Of a stretch of DNA of 46,381 nucleotides, positions 23,980-33,200 are shown piece by piece; the first letter of the stretch is position 1, and each line of letters opens with the position of its first letter. Location of the stretch: IMG/VR virus record IMGVR_UViG_3300027782_000134, positions 1 through 46,381 of that record. The stretch is one strand, 5' to 3'. Made by a program: the position numbers and the translations under genes. Origin of the DNA: a virus. The notes below the pieces were generated by a model, which was not told the origin of the DNA, did not search any database, and saw nothing but the letters and a program-made list of their open reading frames with translations.

Positions 23980-24998
23980 AAGATTTAATGCAAGAATCTA
24001 TAGAAATAATGGAAAAAGACTTTTATGCTAAACCATTTCACTTTTCTTACAGTAGTTTAAACAAGCTCATGTGGAACCCACAGGCTTTCTATCAAATGTA
24101 TGTCCTTGGTAACAGGGAAGAAAAGACAGAAAGTTATTTAGTGAATGGTAAGATAGTTCATGCTCTTCTACTAGAAGCAGATAAATTTAACGACCAGTTT
24201 ATTATTAGCCCTGCTAATCTACCCACTGGAAGTACAAGAACTGTTATAGATAGAGTGTTTGCCCATGCTCAGGAGCTACAAGCTAATGGAGATCAAAGAA
24301 CAGAGTTTACAGAGTTTAGCGATGCTGTATTAGATGTCCTTAAAGATATCAATCTACACCAGAGTTTAAAGACAGACCAACAGAGAATAGACAAGATGTA
24401 TACACCTGAAGCTATAAACTATTGGGACTTTCTTAAAACTAAAGGTAATAAGACGCTTATAGATCAAGAAACCTATGATTTCTGTAAAACAGGCGTAGAT
24501 CTTATCAAGATGAATAAACAAGTTTGTGATCTTATAGGATGTAATCTCACTGAGTTTAGCAACAAAGAGGTGTTTAATGAGATTCCTGTAAATATAGACA
24601 TGAATGGTAAACCATTTGGTCTAAAAGGTATCATTGATAACATTGTTGTTGATCATGATGCTAAGATTATTTATGTAAATGACATTAAAACTACTAGTAA
24701 AGATCTAAAAGATTTTAATGAATCTATAGAATTTTATAATTATTGGATGCAAGCTGCAATTTATTCTACGATAATTGCAATAAAATTCATAAATTTAATT
24801 GATAGGGGATACCAATTTAAGTTTCACTTTGTAGTGATAGATAAAGCTTATCAAGTGTACCCTTTCCCAGTGAGCGAAAACACTCTGAATAACTGGTTTA
24901 CCAGATTGACAGATGCTTTAGAAAAAGCCCATTGGCATTATATAAACAAGAGTTATGATCTACCTTATGATTTTGCTGTAGGAAAAGTAACTCTATAA
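23970..24998 (+). CDS. PD-(D/E)XK exonuclease (RecE/YqaJ-like)
   Basis: 342 residues. The nuclease core has an early His in NGKIVHALLLE (H64), then GIIDNIV with D223 and YVNDIKTT with D238 and K240, giving the D...DxK active site of PD-(D/E)XK exonucleases. The C-terminal YQFKFHFVVIDKA helices fit the family. With the Sak4-like ATPase and SSB in the same block it makes a plausible exonuclease-annealase recombination set that processes DNA ends. All three catalytic positions are visible, so activity is likely. Confidence 0.85.
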   Translation: MELEDLMQESIEIMEKDFYAKPFHFSYSSLNKLMWNPQAFYQMYVLGNREEKTESYLVNGKIVHALLLEADKFNDQFIISPANLPTGSTRTVIDRVFAHAQELQANGDQRTEFTEFSDAVLDVLKDINLHQSLKTDQQRIDKMYTPEAINYWDFLKTKGNKTLIDQETYDFCKTGVDLIKMNKQVCDLIGCNLTEFSNKEVFNEIPVNIDMNGKPFGLKGIIDNIVVDHDAKIIYVNDIKTTSKDLKDFNESIEFYNYWMQAAIYSTIIAIKFINLIDRGYQFKFHFVVIDKAYQVYPFPVSENTLNNWFTRLTDALEKAHWHYINKSYDLPYDFAVGKVTL

Positions 24999-25009
24999 AC
25001 TAGAGAAAC

Positions 25010-25570
25010 ATGATTAAACGCTTATATAGTAAGTACTTTCAAAAATCTAAGTCTTTTTTATACCCTGCATTGGGTATAAAGAAGAACGATAAATTTAAAC
25101 CTATTAACACCTATCTTTCAATAGAAGGATTGATAGAACCAGAAGATGCTAAATTTATATGTACTTTTGAAAACAAAGATACAGAAGCATTTAAATATTT
25201 TGAAACTAAAATGTTAATAGAAAATCCATTATTCTATGAAAAGATAGAAATGGAGGATTGTAACATCTATGTGTTTGATTATGAAATATATACAAGTGAT
25301 TGGTTTAATTTTATTTTAGGTAAATATTCTAAATTATCAAATGTTCTTAAAAGAGCTATCAAAACCTATTATGGTGAAGGTAGTTCTGAATACGAAATTA
25401 TAGACACTTATTTGCATCCTAAAGAATATTATGATCTTTATAGTGATCTATTGAATGTTGACATAAATTCTCTACAAAAAATAGGAGAGTTATGCGACCC
25501 TTGTGATATGGAAAAAGAAAATTTGAAAATTTCTGTAGAATATTTAGATAAATTAAAAAAAACTATATAA
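25010..25570 (+). CDS. Conserved hypothetical protein
   Basis: 186 residues from ATG 25010. The N-terminal part (YPALGIKKNDKFKPINTYL) and the middle VFDYEIYTSDWFNFILGKYSKL segment look conserved from other Bacteroidota phages and bacteria. No catalytic motif or transmembrane segment is visible. Two Cys in a LCDPCDME segment are near the C-terminus. Function unknown. Confidence 0.6.
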   Translation: MIKRLYSKYFQKSKSFLYPALGIKKNDKFKPINTYLSIEGLIEPEDAKFICTFENKDTEAFKYFETKMLIENPLFYEKIEMEDCNIYVFDYEIYTSDWFNFILGKYSKLSNVLKRAIKTYYGEGSSEYEIIDTYLHPKEYYDLYSDLLNVDINSLQKIGELCDPCDMEKENLKISVEYLDKLKKTI

Positions 25571-25591
25571 CTTTGTAAAAAACCAATTAGT

Positions 25592-26005
25592 ATGAGTAAC
25601 ATGTTATTAATTACATCAAGCTGGGGACCAGCTAAGACTTTCAAGTTGATCCCTATTGACAAAGACTGTCCATTCAATGAATGTATATTTGATGTTCAAT
25701 CAAAAGTGCTTGCCATTATTGGCAAAGAAAGTAAAGAATCTTTTCACATGCTTCCAAAACTTACTGATCTTGGAGATGTTATGCGTCTTAAACTAGGTAA
25801 GAAAGAAAATGGAAAAGATTATGCTGAAGAACGCAAAGCTCTTGTAACATTTTATGAATATTATATCATAGAAAGAGCAGAGATTGTTGACTTCATATCA
25901 AAGTTTGCAACTAACGCTGCTGATTTTGATTATGTACAGTATCTTGATTTAGAAATTCCTAAAGAAGGACCTGTAGCGAATAATATAATTACTTCTGTAA
26001 TTTAA
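25592..26005 (+). CDS. Hypothetical protein ending the exonuclease unit
   Basis: 137 residues, mixed alpha/beta, with an N-terminal SSWGPAKTFKLIP segment and a KKENGKDYAEERKALVTFYEYY helix. A TAACTTTG box (25568-25575) lies 16 bases before the start but has no TTG partner. A terminator follows at 26026. Function unknown. Confidence 0.6.
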   Translation: MSNMLLITSSWGPAKTFKLIPIDKDCPFNECIFDVQSKVLAIIGKESKESFHMLPKLTDLGDVMRLKLGKKENGKDYAEERKALVTFYEYYIIERAEIVDFISKFATNAADFDYVQYLDLEIPKEGPVANNIITSVI

Positions 26006-26025
26006 TTGTTATTCATACTTAAAAG

Positions 26026-26054
26026 AAAGGAGGTGCCTAGCACTTCCTTTTTTT
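26026..26054 (+). terminator. Factor-independent terminator before the DNA polymerase
   Basis: AAAGGAGGTGC (26026-26036) pairs with GCACTTCCTTT (26040-26050, one G-T wobble) around a CTA loop, followed by a T run. It closes the unit ahead of the polymerase at 26092. The left arm contains AGGAGGTG, a perfect Shine-Dalgarno-like sequence that is masked in the stem. Confidence 0.8.
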
Positions 26055-26091
26055 ATCTTAAGGGGAAACAGCTTAACTGAATATTATAAAA

Positions 26092-28020
26092 ATGAATACA
26101 CACTGGGTAATGGACTATGAAACTATTTGTAATTGTTTCATAGCTGTATTTGAACACTATAAAAAAGAAGAAAAGCATGTGTTCGTTGTTTGCGAACAGC
26201 AAAATGACTTTCCTGAGTTTGTCACATTTCTTCAAAGATGTGTGACAGAAAATGAATGGCACATCTCTTATAATGGATTAAGTTTCGATGCCCAAATATC
26301 TCAATATATTCTTGGTGTAAAAGATAAACTACTTCTATTAGATGGTAAATCTATAGCAGAAACTATTTATAAGTTTGCACAAGAAACAATTGATAGATCT
26401 GATAAAGGAGAGTTTGCTCTCTATCCTCCAAGTAAACTTAAGATTAGACAAATTGATCTCTTTAAACTAAATCATTGGGATAATAAAGCCAAGATGAGCA
26501 GTTTAAAGTGGATACAGTATTCTATGGACTGGGATAATGTAGAAGAAATGCCTCATCCACACTATGAACCTGTTACAAATAGTAACACTTTAAGAGATGT
26601 AGTGAATTATTGTATTAATGACGTTAAATCTACCAAGAACATTTTAGATCATTCTAAAGAACAGATACAACTTAGACAGACTCTCACCAAAGAGTATGGT
26701 ATTGACTTGTATTCTGCTTCAGAGCCACGTATATCTAAAGAGTTATTTTTACACTTCTTAAGTAAGAAGTTAAAATGGAACAAATCTGAGATTAAAACTC
26801 TTCGTACAAGAAGACCCACCATCAGTTTAAATGATTGCATCCTACCTTATGTTCAGTTTAACACTCCAGAGTTTAACAAAATGTTGGATTATTTTCGCAC
26901 TAAAGTTATATCCTCTACAAAAGATGGATTTAAGTATAGTGTAAACTATAAAGGTGTAAAAACTGATTATGGATTAGGTGGTATTCATGGTGCTATAGAA
27001 TCTGGATTATATGAAGCTCCTCCAGGCTGGACAATAATGACGTCTGACGTTACTAGTTTCTATCCTAATCTAGCTATTAAAAATCAATTTCATCCTGCTC
27101 ACATTCCACAAAAGGAATTTGGCGAGCTATATGAGTGGTTCTTTGAAGAAAGAAAGAAGATTCCTAAAACAGATCCTAAGAACTATGTGTATAAGATTAT
27201 ATTAAACTCCACTTATGGATTGACAGGCGATGAAAATAGTTTCCTGTATGATCCTAAGATGACTATGCAAATCACCATCAATGGTCAGTTATTACTAACT
27301 ATGCTCTATGAGATGTTATGTGATAATATACCAGAAGCAAAACCTCTTATGCAAAATACAGATGGTCTTGAGATGATGATTCCTACAGAGAAGATTCCTG
27401 TTTACATGAAAGTTTGTGAACAATGGGAGAAGCTTACCAATCTTGTTCTTGAGCATGATGAATATTCCAAAATGATTATTGGTGATGTAAATAATTACAT
27501 GGCTGTGTATAAGAATGGAAAAGTCAAATGCAAAGGTAGATTTGAATGGGAAGACCTTGAGAAAAAGAAAGTGGCTATGTTCCATAAGAACAAAAGCTTC
27601 TTAATCATTCCTAAGGCTATATATGCATTCTTTGTACATGGTACAATGCCTGAAGACTTTGTAGCACAGAATCAAAACATATTTGATTATTGTGGTGCAG
27701 TTAAAGCTAAAGGAGGCTGGTACTTTGAAGAAAGAAAAATAGTTAATGGAGAAGTTGTAAATAACAGGCTACAGAAGATTATTAGATATTATATAGCTGA
27801 AGATGGAGGTAAACTTGTTAAGTGCAACAAAGATGGCAGGGAGATTCAAGTGGAGGCAGGTCAATGGCTTCAAACCACTGTTAATAAACTTACTAAAGAT
27901 GATAAGCCTTTTGACGATTATAATATCAATCTAAACTATTATATCGAGAGTATTTATAAAGAAATCACTCAGATACAAAAAGTTAGACCAATGGCTTATT
28001 CTCAATTATCATTATTTTAA
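26092..28020 (+). CDS. Family B DNA polymerase with 3'-5' exonuclease
   Basis: 642 residues. Exo I D8-x-E10 in MDYET, Exo II near N61/D66 in NGLSFDAQ and Exo III near residue 178 in YCINDVKS give an intact proofreading domain. Polymerase motif A is DVTSFYPNLAIK (D319), motif B is KIILNSTYGLTGDE, and motif C is MQNTDGLE with N422-T-D424. The usual YxDTDS first Asp is Asn, but the essential second Asp (D424) is kept. It is shorter than bacterial Pol II. It is the replicative polymerase of this phage, with the primase and helicase in the same block. Confidence 0.9.
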   Translation: MNTHWVMDYETICNCFIAVFEHYKKEEKHVFVVCEQQNDFPEFVTFLQRCVTENEWHISYNGLSFDAQISQYILGVKDKLLLLDGKSIAETIYKFAQETIDRSDKGEFALYPPSKLKIRQIDLFKLNHWDNKAKMSSLKWIQYSMDWDNVEEMPHPHYEPVTNSNTLRDVVNYCINDVKSTKNILDHSKEQIQLRQTLTKEYGIDLYSASEPRISKELFLHFLSKKLKWNKSEIKTLRTRRPTISLNDCILPYVQFNTPEFNKMLDYFRTKVISSTKDGFKYSVNYKGVKTDYGLGGIHGAIESGLYEAPPGWTIMTSDVTSFYPNLAIKNQFHPAHIPQKEFGELYEWFFEERKKIPKTDPKNYVYKIILNSTYGLTGDENSFLYDPKMTMQITINGQLLLTMLYEMLCDNIPEAKPLMQNTDGLEMMIPTEKIPVYMKVCEQWEKLTNLVLEHDEYSKMIIGDVNNYMAVYKNGKVKCKGRFEWEDLEKKKVAMFHKNKSFLIIPKAIYAFFVHGTMPEDFVAQNQNIFDYCGAVKAKGGWYFEERKIVNGEVVNNRLQKIIRYYIAEDGGKLVKCNKDGREIQVEAGQWLQTTVNKLTKDDKPFDDYNINLNYYIESIYKEITQIQKVRPMAYSQLSLF

Positions 28021-28033
28021 AAAACCAATAATT

Positions 28034-28909
28034 ATGGGTGCTAACACACAATTTGTCACAGAAGATGTTATCAAAAATGCAGCCCTCCCTAATCATGGAG
28101 GCAGATATGGGGTGATTCCTCATGGATTTATTATAGATGAAACTCGTAAAGAGTTAGCCAATCAGGGCTTTAGAATTACAAGAGAGTTATACAAGACTAA
28201 TAAAGATGGTCAAGTGGCTCAAGGTATTTATCACTTAGATGTAGCTAATGACCCAGATATGGGTATGATGTTTGCTTGGTCTAATAGTTACAATAAAACT
28301 ATGAGATTTAAATGTGCTGTAGGAGCTCAAGTATTTATATGTATGAATGGTGTAGTGTCTGGTGACATTGCTAACTTTTCACGTAAGCATATTGGACAAG
28401 GAGCTTTACAAGATGCAATTGATACTATTAAGAATCAATTGCAGAATGCATACACTTACTATAACAAGCTTGTACAGGATAAGAATATGTTAATGAACAT
28501 CACTCTTCCTAGAAAAGACCAAGCTGCTATTGTAGGTAGATTATTTGCTGATGATGAAATACTCACTCCTACACAAACCAGTATTGTAAAGAAAGAAATG
28601 TACACACCAAGTCATAACTATAATTGTAGTAATGATTCAGCATGGGCATTATATAATCATATCACTCTTGCTTTGAAAGAGTCTCACCCAGGTTTATACC
28701 TAGCAGACCATCAAAAAGTTCATAACTTTTTTGTTAATGAATTTGGTCAGTTGGTTACTACCACTAACCAACTAGTTGATCCTATAGACGAAGAAGAGGA
28801 TAATTATCAAATAGTTGAACCAGTGAGTCCAGCAGGAGGATCTGATTTTGATATAGATGCTATAAATGCAGAGTTAAATCAAACTGCATATGGAGTAAAC
28901 TTTTTATAA
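28034..28909 (+). CDS. DUF932-like phage protein
   Basis: 291 residues. The core FAWSNSYNKTMRFKCAVGAQVFICMNGVV resembles the DUF932 domain of phage/plasmid proteins, where a conserved strand-turn-helix carries an SxxxxxxF(R)xxxG and C-x-N motif. The N-terminal 40 residues and the acidic C-terminal tail (SDFDIDAINAEL) are variable. Its molecular function is unknown; such genes often sit in phage replication regions. Here it lies 13 bases after the polymerase and ends before a terminator. Confidence 0.6.
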   Translation: MGANTQFVTEDVIKNAALPNHGGRYGVIPHGFIIDETRKELANQGFRITRELYKTNKDGQVAQGIYHLDVANDPDMGMMFAWSNSYNKTMRFKCAVGAQVFICMNGVVSGDIANFSRKHIGQGALQDAIDTIKNQLQNAYTYYNKLVQDKNMLMNITLPRKDQAAIVGRLFADDEILTPTQTSIVKKEMYTPSHNYNCSNDSAWALYNHITLALKESHPGLYLADHQKVHNFFVNEFGQLVTTTNQLVDPIDEEEDNYQIVEPVSPAGGSDFDIDAINAELNQTAYGVNFL

Positions 28910-28922
28910 CCCAAAAACCAAC

Positions 28923-28960
28923 AGGAGGTGGCTATATTATGTAGTCATCTCCTAATTTTT
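28923..28960 (+). terminator. Factor-independent terminator
   Basis: AGGAGGTGGCTA (28923-28934) pairs with TAGTCATCTCCT (28942-28953, two G-T wobbles) and is followed by AATTTTT. The left arm is almost identical to that of the hairpin at 26026 (AGGAGGTG-C/G-CTA). Confidence 0.75.
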
Positions 28961-28963
28961 ATC

Positions 28964-29062
28964 ATGTATCAAAGAAAAAACACAATAAGAGGATGGATTT
29001 ATCACATCTATCTAGTAATTTTGTCAATGTTTAAAAAACCACCTTATGATAATAGGCGTTAA
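28964..29062 (+). CDS. Possible small membrane peptide (32 aa)
   Basis: 32 residues from ATG 28964 to TAA 29060-29062. A hydrophobic core (GWIYHIYLVILSMF) is flanked by basic residues (YQRKNTIR and FKKPPYDNRR), so it could be a single-pass membrane peptide. It overlaps the dNMP kinase start by 17 bases. Only the charge-hydrophobic-charge layout supports it; it could be non-coding leader. Confidence 0.35.
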   Translation: MYQRKNTIRGWIYHIYLVILSMFKKPPYDNRR

Positions 29063-29741
29063 TGGGTATTCAGGCTCAGGCAAAGATACCATAGGTATAA
29101 TTATTCAATATTTAAACTGCACTAATATAGGCAATATTACTATTGAAGAAGCTATAAGAGATTATAAAGACCACAAATGGTGGCTTGAAGATCAATCTGA
29201 ATGGCAAATTAGAAAGTTTGCAGGTAAGCTTAAAGATATAGCTGAGCATCTTACAGGTATAGATATAGAAAAGTTTGAAGACCAAGAGTTTAAAAAAACC
29301 AATCTTAGTTCAGAATGGGATGTTCCTGCTGAAGTTAGTTTAGTAGATGGAGTAGTTAATATAGGTGAATATAGACCTATGACTGTAAGAGAGTTTTTAC
29401 AAAAACTTGGCACAAATGCTCTTAGAAATGGACTACATGATAATGTATGGGTGAATGCTTTATTTGCAGACTATAAACTTATAGAGTATGGGGATGATGA
29501 GCAAGGTCACTATCCTAATTGGGTGATAACTGACACTCGTTTTCCTAATGAAGCTCAAGCTATCAAAGATAAAGGAGGAATTGTTATTCGTGTAGATAGA
29601 CCAGGCGTTAGTCCCATTAATGATCACCCTAGTGAGATAGGACTTGATAGTTGGAAGTTTGATTACAAAATAGTAAATAACTCAGATTTATTTAAACTTA
29701 AGTTTGATATTTTTAATATTTTAAAACACGCAACAAAATAA
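29046..29741 (+). CDS. Deoxynucleoside monophosphate kinase
   Basis: 231 residues with a P-loop GYSGSGKDT (7-15, K13) at the N-terminus. A MTVREFLQKLGTNALR segment and a VITDTRFPNEAQAI motif match phage dNMP kinases such as T4 gp1. It should phosphorylate dNMPs to dNDPs to feed DNA synthesis during infection. It lies next to a cREC protein that may process cyclic phosphates, which could be linked to nucleotide salvage. The start is ATG 29046, overlapping the upstream small ORF. Confidence 0.85.
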   Translation: MIIGVNGYSGSGKDTIGIIIQYLNCTNIGNITIEEAIRDYKDHKWWLEDQSEWQIRKFAGKLKDIAEHLTGIDIEKFEDQEFKKTNLSSEWDVPAEVSLVDGVVNIGEYRPMTVREFLQKLGTNALRNGLHDNVWVNALFADYKLIEYGDDEQGHYPNWVITDTRFPNEAQAIKDKGGIVIRVDRPGVSPINDHPSEIGLDSWKFDYKIVNNSDLFKLKFDIFNILKHATK

Positions 29742-29748
29742 AAGAATA

Positions 29749-30204
29749 ATGGAAAAAAAATTAAAAGTCAGTCTTTACCTAGATGATGTAAGAACACCTA
29801 TAGAAACTATACGTGGATATCACCCATGGAATGTGGTAAGAAACTACGATGAGTTTAAAGAATGGATAGTTAAGAATGGTATACCAGACTTAATATCTTT
29901 TGACCATGATTTAGCAGACGAGCATGCTGATGACTATTTTAGTCAAGTGGCTCAACAAGGATTTCAACAACCAGACTACGCTTCTTATAAAGAAAAAACA
30001 GGAGTTGATTGTGCTAACTTTGTAGCAGAATATTGTCAAAAAATGAATGTAAAATTAAAACAATGTTCTGTACATAGTCATAATCCTGTGGGTTCTAAAA
30101 ACATCCAAGACTTTGTCAATGGGTTTAAGAAACATATGGGTTGGGATGAAGATTGTTTTATAATGAAACATCCATTTGAAATAAAAGAAAAAGGGAGCAA
30201 TTAA
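29749..30204 (+). CDS. Cyclic-phosphate-processing receiver (cREC) domain protein
   Basis: 151 residues, a single domain. YLDDVRTP (L11, D12, D13), ISFDHDL (D52, D54) and HSHNPVGSKNIQ match the cyclic-phosphate-processing receiver domain (cREC), a receiver-fold family predicted to act on cyclic phosphates in nucleic-acid repair. The cognate D-D and D-x-D acidic pairs could coordinate metal. It lies directly beside the dNMP kinase and ends the plus-strand block at a bidirectional terminator. A role in RNA-end repair or in countering cyclic-nucleotide signalling is inference. Confidence 0.7.
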   Translation: MEKKLKVSLYLDDVRTPIETIRGYHPWNVVRNYDEFKEWIVKNGIPDLISFDHDLADEHADDYFSQVAQQGFQQPDYASYKEKTGVDCANFVAEYCQKMNVKLKQCSVHSHNPVGSKNIQDFVNGFKKHMGWDEDCFIMKHPFEIKEKGSN

Positions 30205-30217
30205 ACTCCCTTTTTTT
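30188..30217. terminator. Bidirectional terminator at the second converging junction
   Basis: AAAAAGGGAG (30188-30197) pairs with CTCCCTTTTT (30206-30215) around a short loop. T-tracts lie on both strands. It overlaps the cREC stop codon and separates the plus replication block from the minus virion block, whose last gene ends at 30216. Confidence 0.8.
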
Positions 30218-33200
30218 ATAATCCTGTTTGTTTCTTATAGTATTCTATTCTATTTATATTACTCAAGAATGGAAGTATTTTTGTTACTTTCAATATTGTT
30301 CTTTCATTGTCATACATCTCTTTACCATTCTTATCTTGCACGCCTAAACTGTGATAGGTTACAGCTTTGATAGCAGCTCCCCAGTTTTTAGCTGTTTGTA
30401 TTACAGGGAATACATTTTGTTGCAATTCAGCTGCAGAACCAATACTCATGTAATAAAGCATGTCTCTATTAAGATCATGTAATTGTCTTAATACAAGTAG
30501 ATTATAAATCTTTTTATCTTTATCATCATCTGGAGCTGCTGCTTTAAGAAGAGCATAAGCTATAAGAAGTGTTGTTATGATTTGCATCTCTTTCACCATC
30601 TTTTTGAAGTTACTCAATTGCATTTCATCATCAATCCCTGGGTTGGCTCCCATAAGAGCCTTTACCATCATTGGAACAATCTGTAGCTTTTTCTCTACCA
30701 CCATTCTTCCAAAAGTTCTATAATATCCTTCTTCTTCTCTTTGCAATAAAGCATCAGTGTGACGAGGATCAAAACGAACTCCAAGAGTTTCAGGAAGCCA
30801 AGACTTAAATAGAATAAGCATTCTACCAACAGCATTGCTTTTAACCTTTAAAGGTACATCTCTACCAGTGGCACCATGTAATTTATTAGCAAGTTGTTTG
30901 TATTTAAGTAGGTTATCCATATAGAAATCTTCAAATGATTTACCACCATTTGCTTTTTCATCCCATTCACCATACTTTTCCACATCATATTCTCTATCTT
31001 CTGTAAGACTATCATAAAAATCAACCTTTTCTCCTTTAGATGTTACTACTTTCTCTTTTTTCATAGCTGCTAAAATCATCTCAGCTTTAAAATGAAAATC
31101 ACCAGAAGATAACCAAGTGTATGCTTTAGGAAGCATTTCTCTAAACTTATCTATTCCAGTTTTCTTATTAACTAATGTTTTTAAGAACATACCATCTTCA
31201 CCTTCAGCAAGACTAGCATCAGCCATAAGACCAAAAATAATTTTAGTGTTTTTTGTTTGGAACTTACCAAAAGACCAATATCTAGCAGAAGATTCAATAA
31301 TTGTTTTATTAGCCCACACTAAATCAGCTCTACTGAAATCTCTTCCCCCATGTGAATGAATTCTATTATTAATTTTACCTATTAGTACATTTCGTATAGC
31401 TGAGAAAGGTGAGAATCCTAAACTTAATAAACGAGTGTTAGATATAGCTGTATCAATTGTTTTTGTAAGAGAGAAGTTTCTTCCTCCTAGATTGTAATAT
31501 TCTTTTTCTTTAACTTTAGCTTCTTCTTCTAACTTAGTTCTTTCATCATCTGTTAAACCTTCATTTTCTAATTTAGTGTTAATAACTTTGATATCTTCAC
31601 TAAGTTGTTGAGCTTTTTTAGCATCAGCACTGTTCCATAATCCTAGAGCTGCTAATTCTTTCCAGTCGTACCAAAGTCTATCAGATTTCCAAAGTTCGTC
31701 TTCACTCTTAATACCATAGAAACTTCTAAGTACAGTGTGTTCTACAAGAGATTTAATACGAGAAGCATCTTTGTCTACAGCCTCTAATTTACCAAGCTTT
31801 TTGTTTTTCTCATAAGAACCTTCAGTGCCTTTGATAATATCAGTGATGGTATCCACCTCAGCTTTTATTGTATTCTTATGTTTATACACAAGAGACATAT
31901 CACTCATTAGTTTTGCCATTAACACTAAATCTTTAGATCTTTCTTCTACAGGGACATTTTCATTAATGAACTTAGCTTCAAAACCACGTCTTTCTTTTTT
32001 TGTAAAAGCTCCAATATCTTTCTTTGTTTCAAAGTTGGACACTGTTAATGCATTTACAAACCAGTCACCCAATCCAGCAACACTTTCTTTGAGATTGGTT
32101 AATCCATATTCTTTTACAGCACGATCTGCTAATACAGGTAGGAAGTCAGGACCTAGCTCATCAATTTCATCTTGAGGAAACCACTTAAGAGTGTCTTGAA
32201 TAAAACCATTCCACCAGTTGTAAAACTTAAGAAGCTTAGGATCATTTAATATTTTAGCAAAGTTCTCATCATAATACTTAGTGGGAACACCTTTAATTTG
32301 TTTAGCAGCAATTAAATAAGAAAATTTAGCTCCACCATATGCTGTAATTTTTTCTGCACCAAAAAACTTTTGGTCCATATACTTTAATGGATTGTTAAGA
32401 TCATCATATTGATCCACTTTCATATTTACAAACTCATCAAAACTCATATCCTGTGGTACAATAGCAGGATTTGTTACAGCTTCGTTTTCTATATCATATC
32501 TATACTCTTCCTTTGACACCTCAAACTCTTCATATTTCTTTTGAGACTCAGCTATAATAGCATCTATTTCTTCTTTACCAAACCCTAATTGTCTCATTTT
32601 ATTAATCTCAAAAGTTCTTTGAGAATCATTATAATCATTTGGCTTTAAAAAAACAAGTGAATTAAAAGCAATAGTGTTTGACTCATTCCATGCATTGAAT
32701 CTTTGCCATGCTTTTTTAATAAGATCTGCATCACCATTAGCACGCTCTATATCTTTACGAAGCATACTGTTATTAACTTTCTTAGCAGCTGCAAATTCAG
32801 GACTATATCTTGATACAAGAGACATTTGCTTATTACCATCTTTATCCTCATTAATTCTAAAGAAGATGTCAAAACCATTCTTTTTTATTTCAGGATGATC
32901 TTTAATAGGAGCAAATTGATCATCAATCTCAGCTTGATTTTTGTTATGCTCCATGTTAATCTTCATGTTAACTTTCTTTATAATGAAAGCTAACTTATTA
33001 GGTAGAGCAACACCAGTGGTGCTAAGTTCACGAGCCCATTCTGTAAACCAAGATGTATCGACCATCTTAGTTATATCAGCTTCACTTAATCCTGTAGACT
33101 CTTTTACAAGCTCTATAGCAATTCTACGAGACTTTTTACTAAGATCAGAATATTTAGCATCTACTTCCTGCACTCTATTACGTGTATCCTCATTCTTAAC

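Noticed and set aside
29016-29023. TAATTTTG as a promoter for the dNMP kinase
   Set aside because: No TTG lies 19-21 bases upstream, and single -7-like boxes are expected by chance in such AT-rich DNA.
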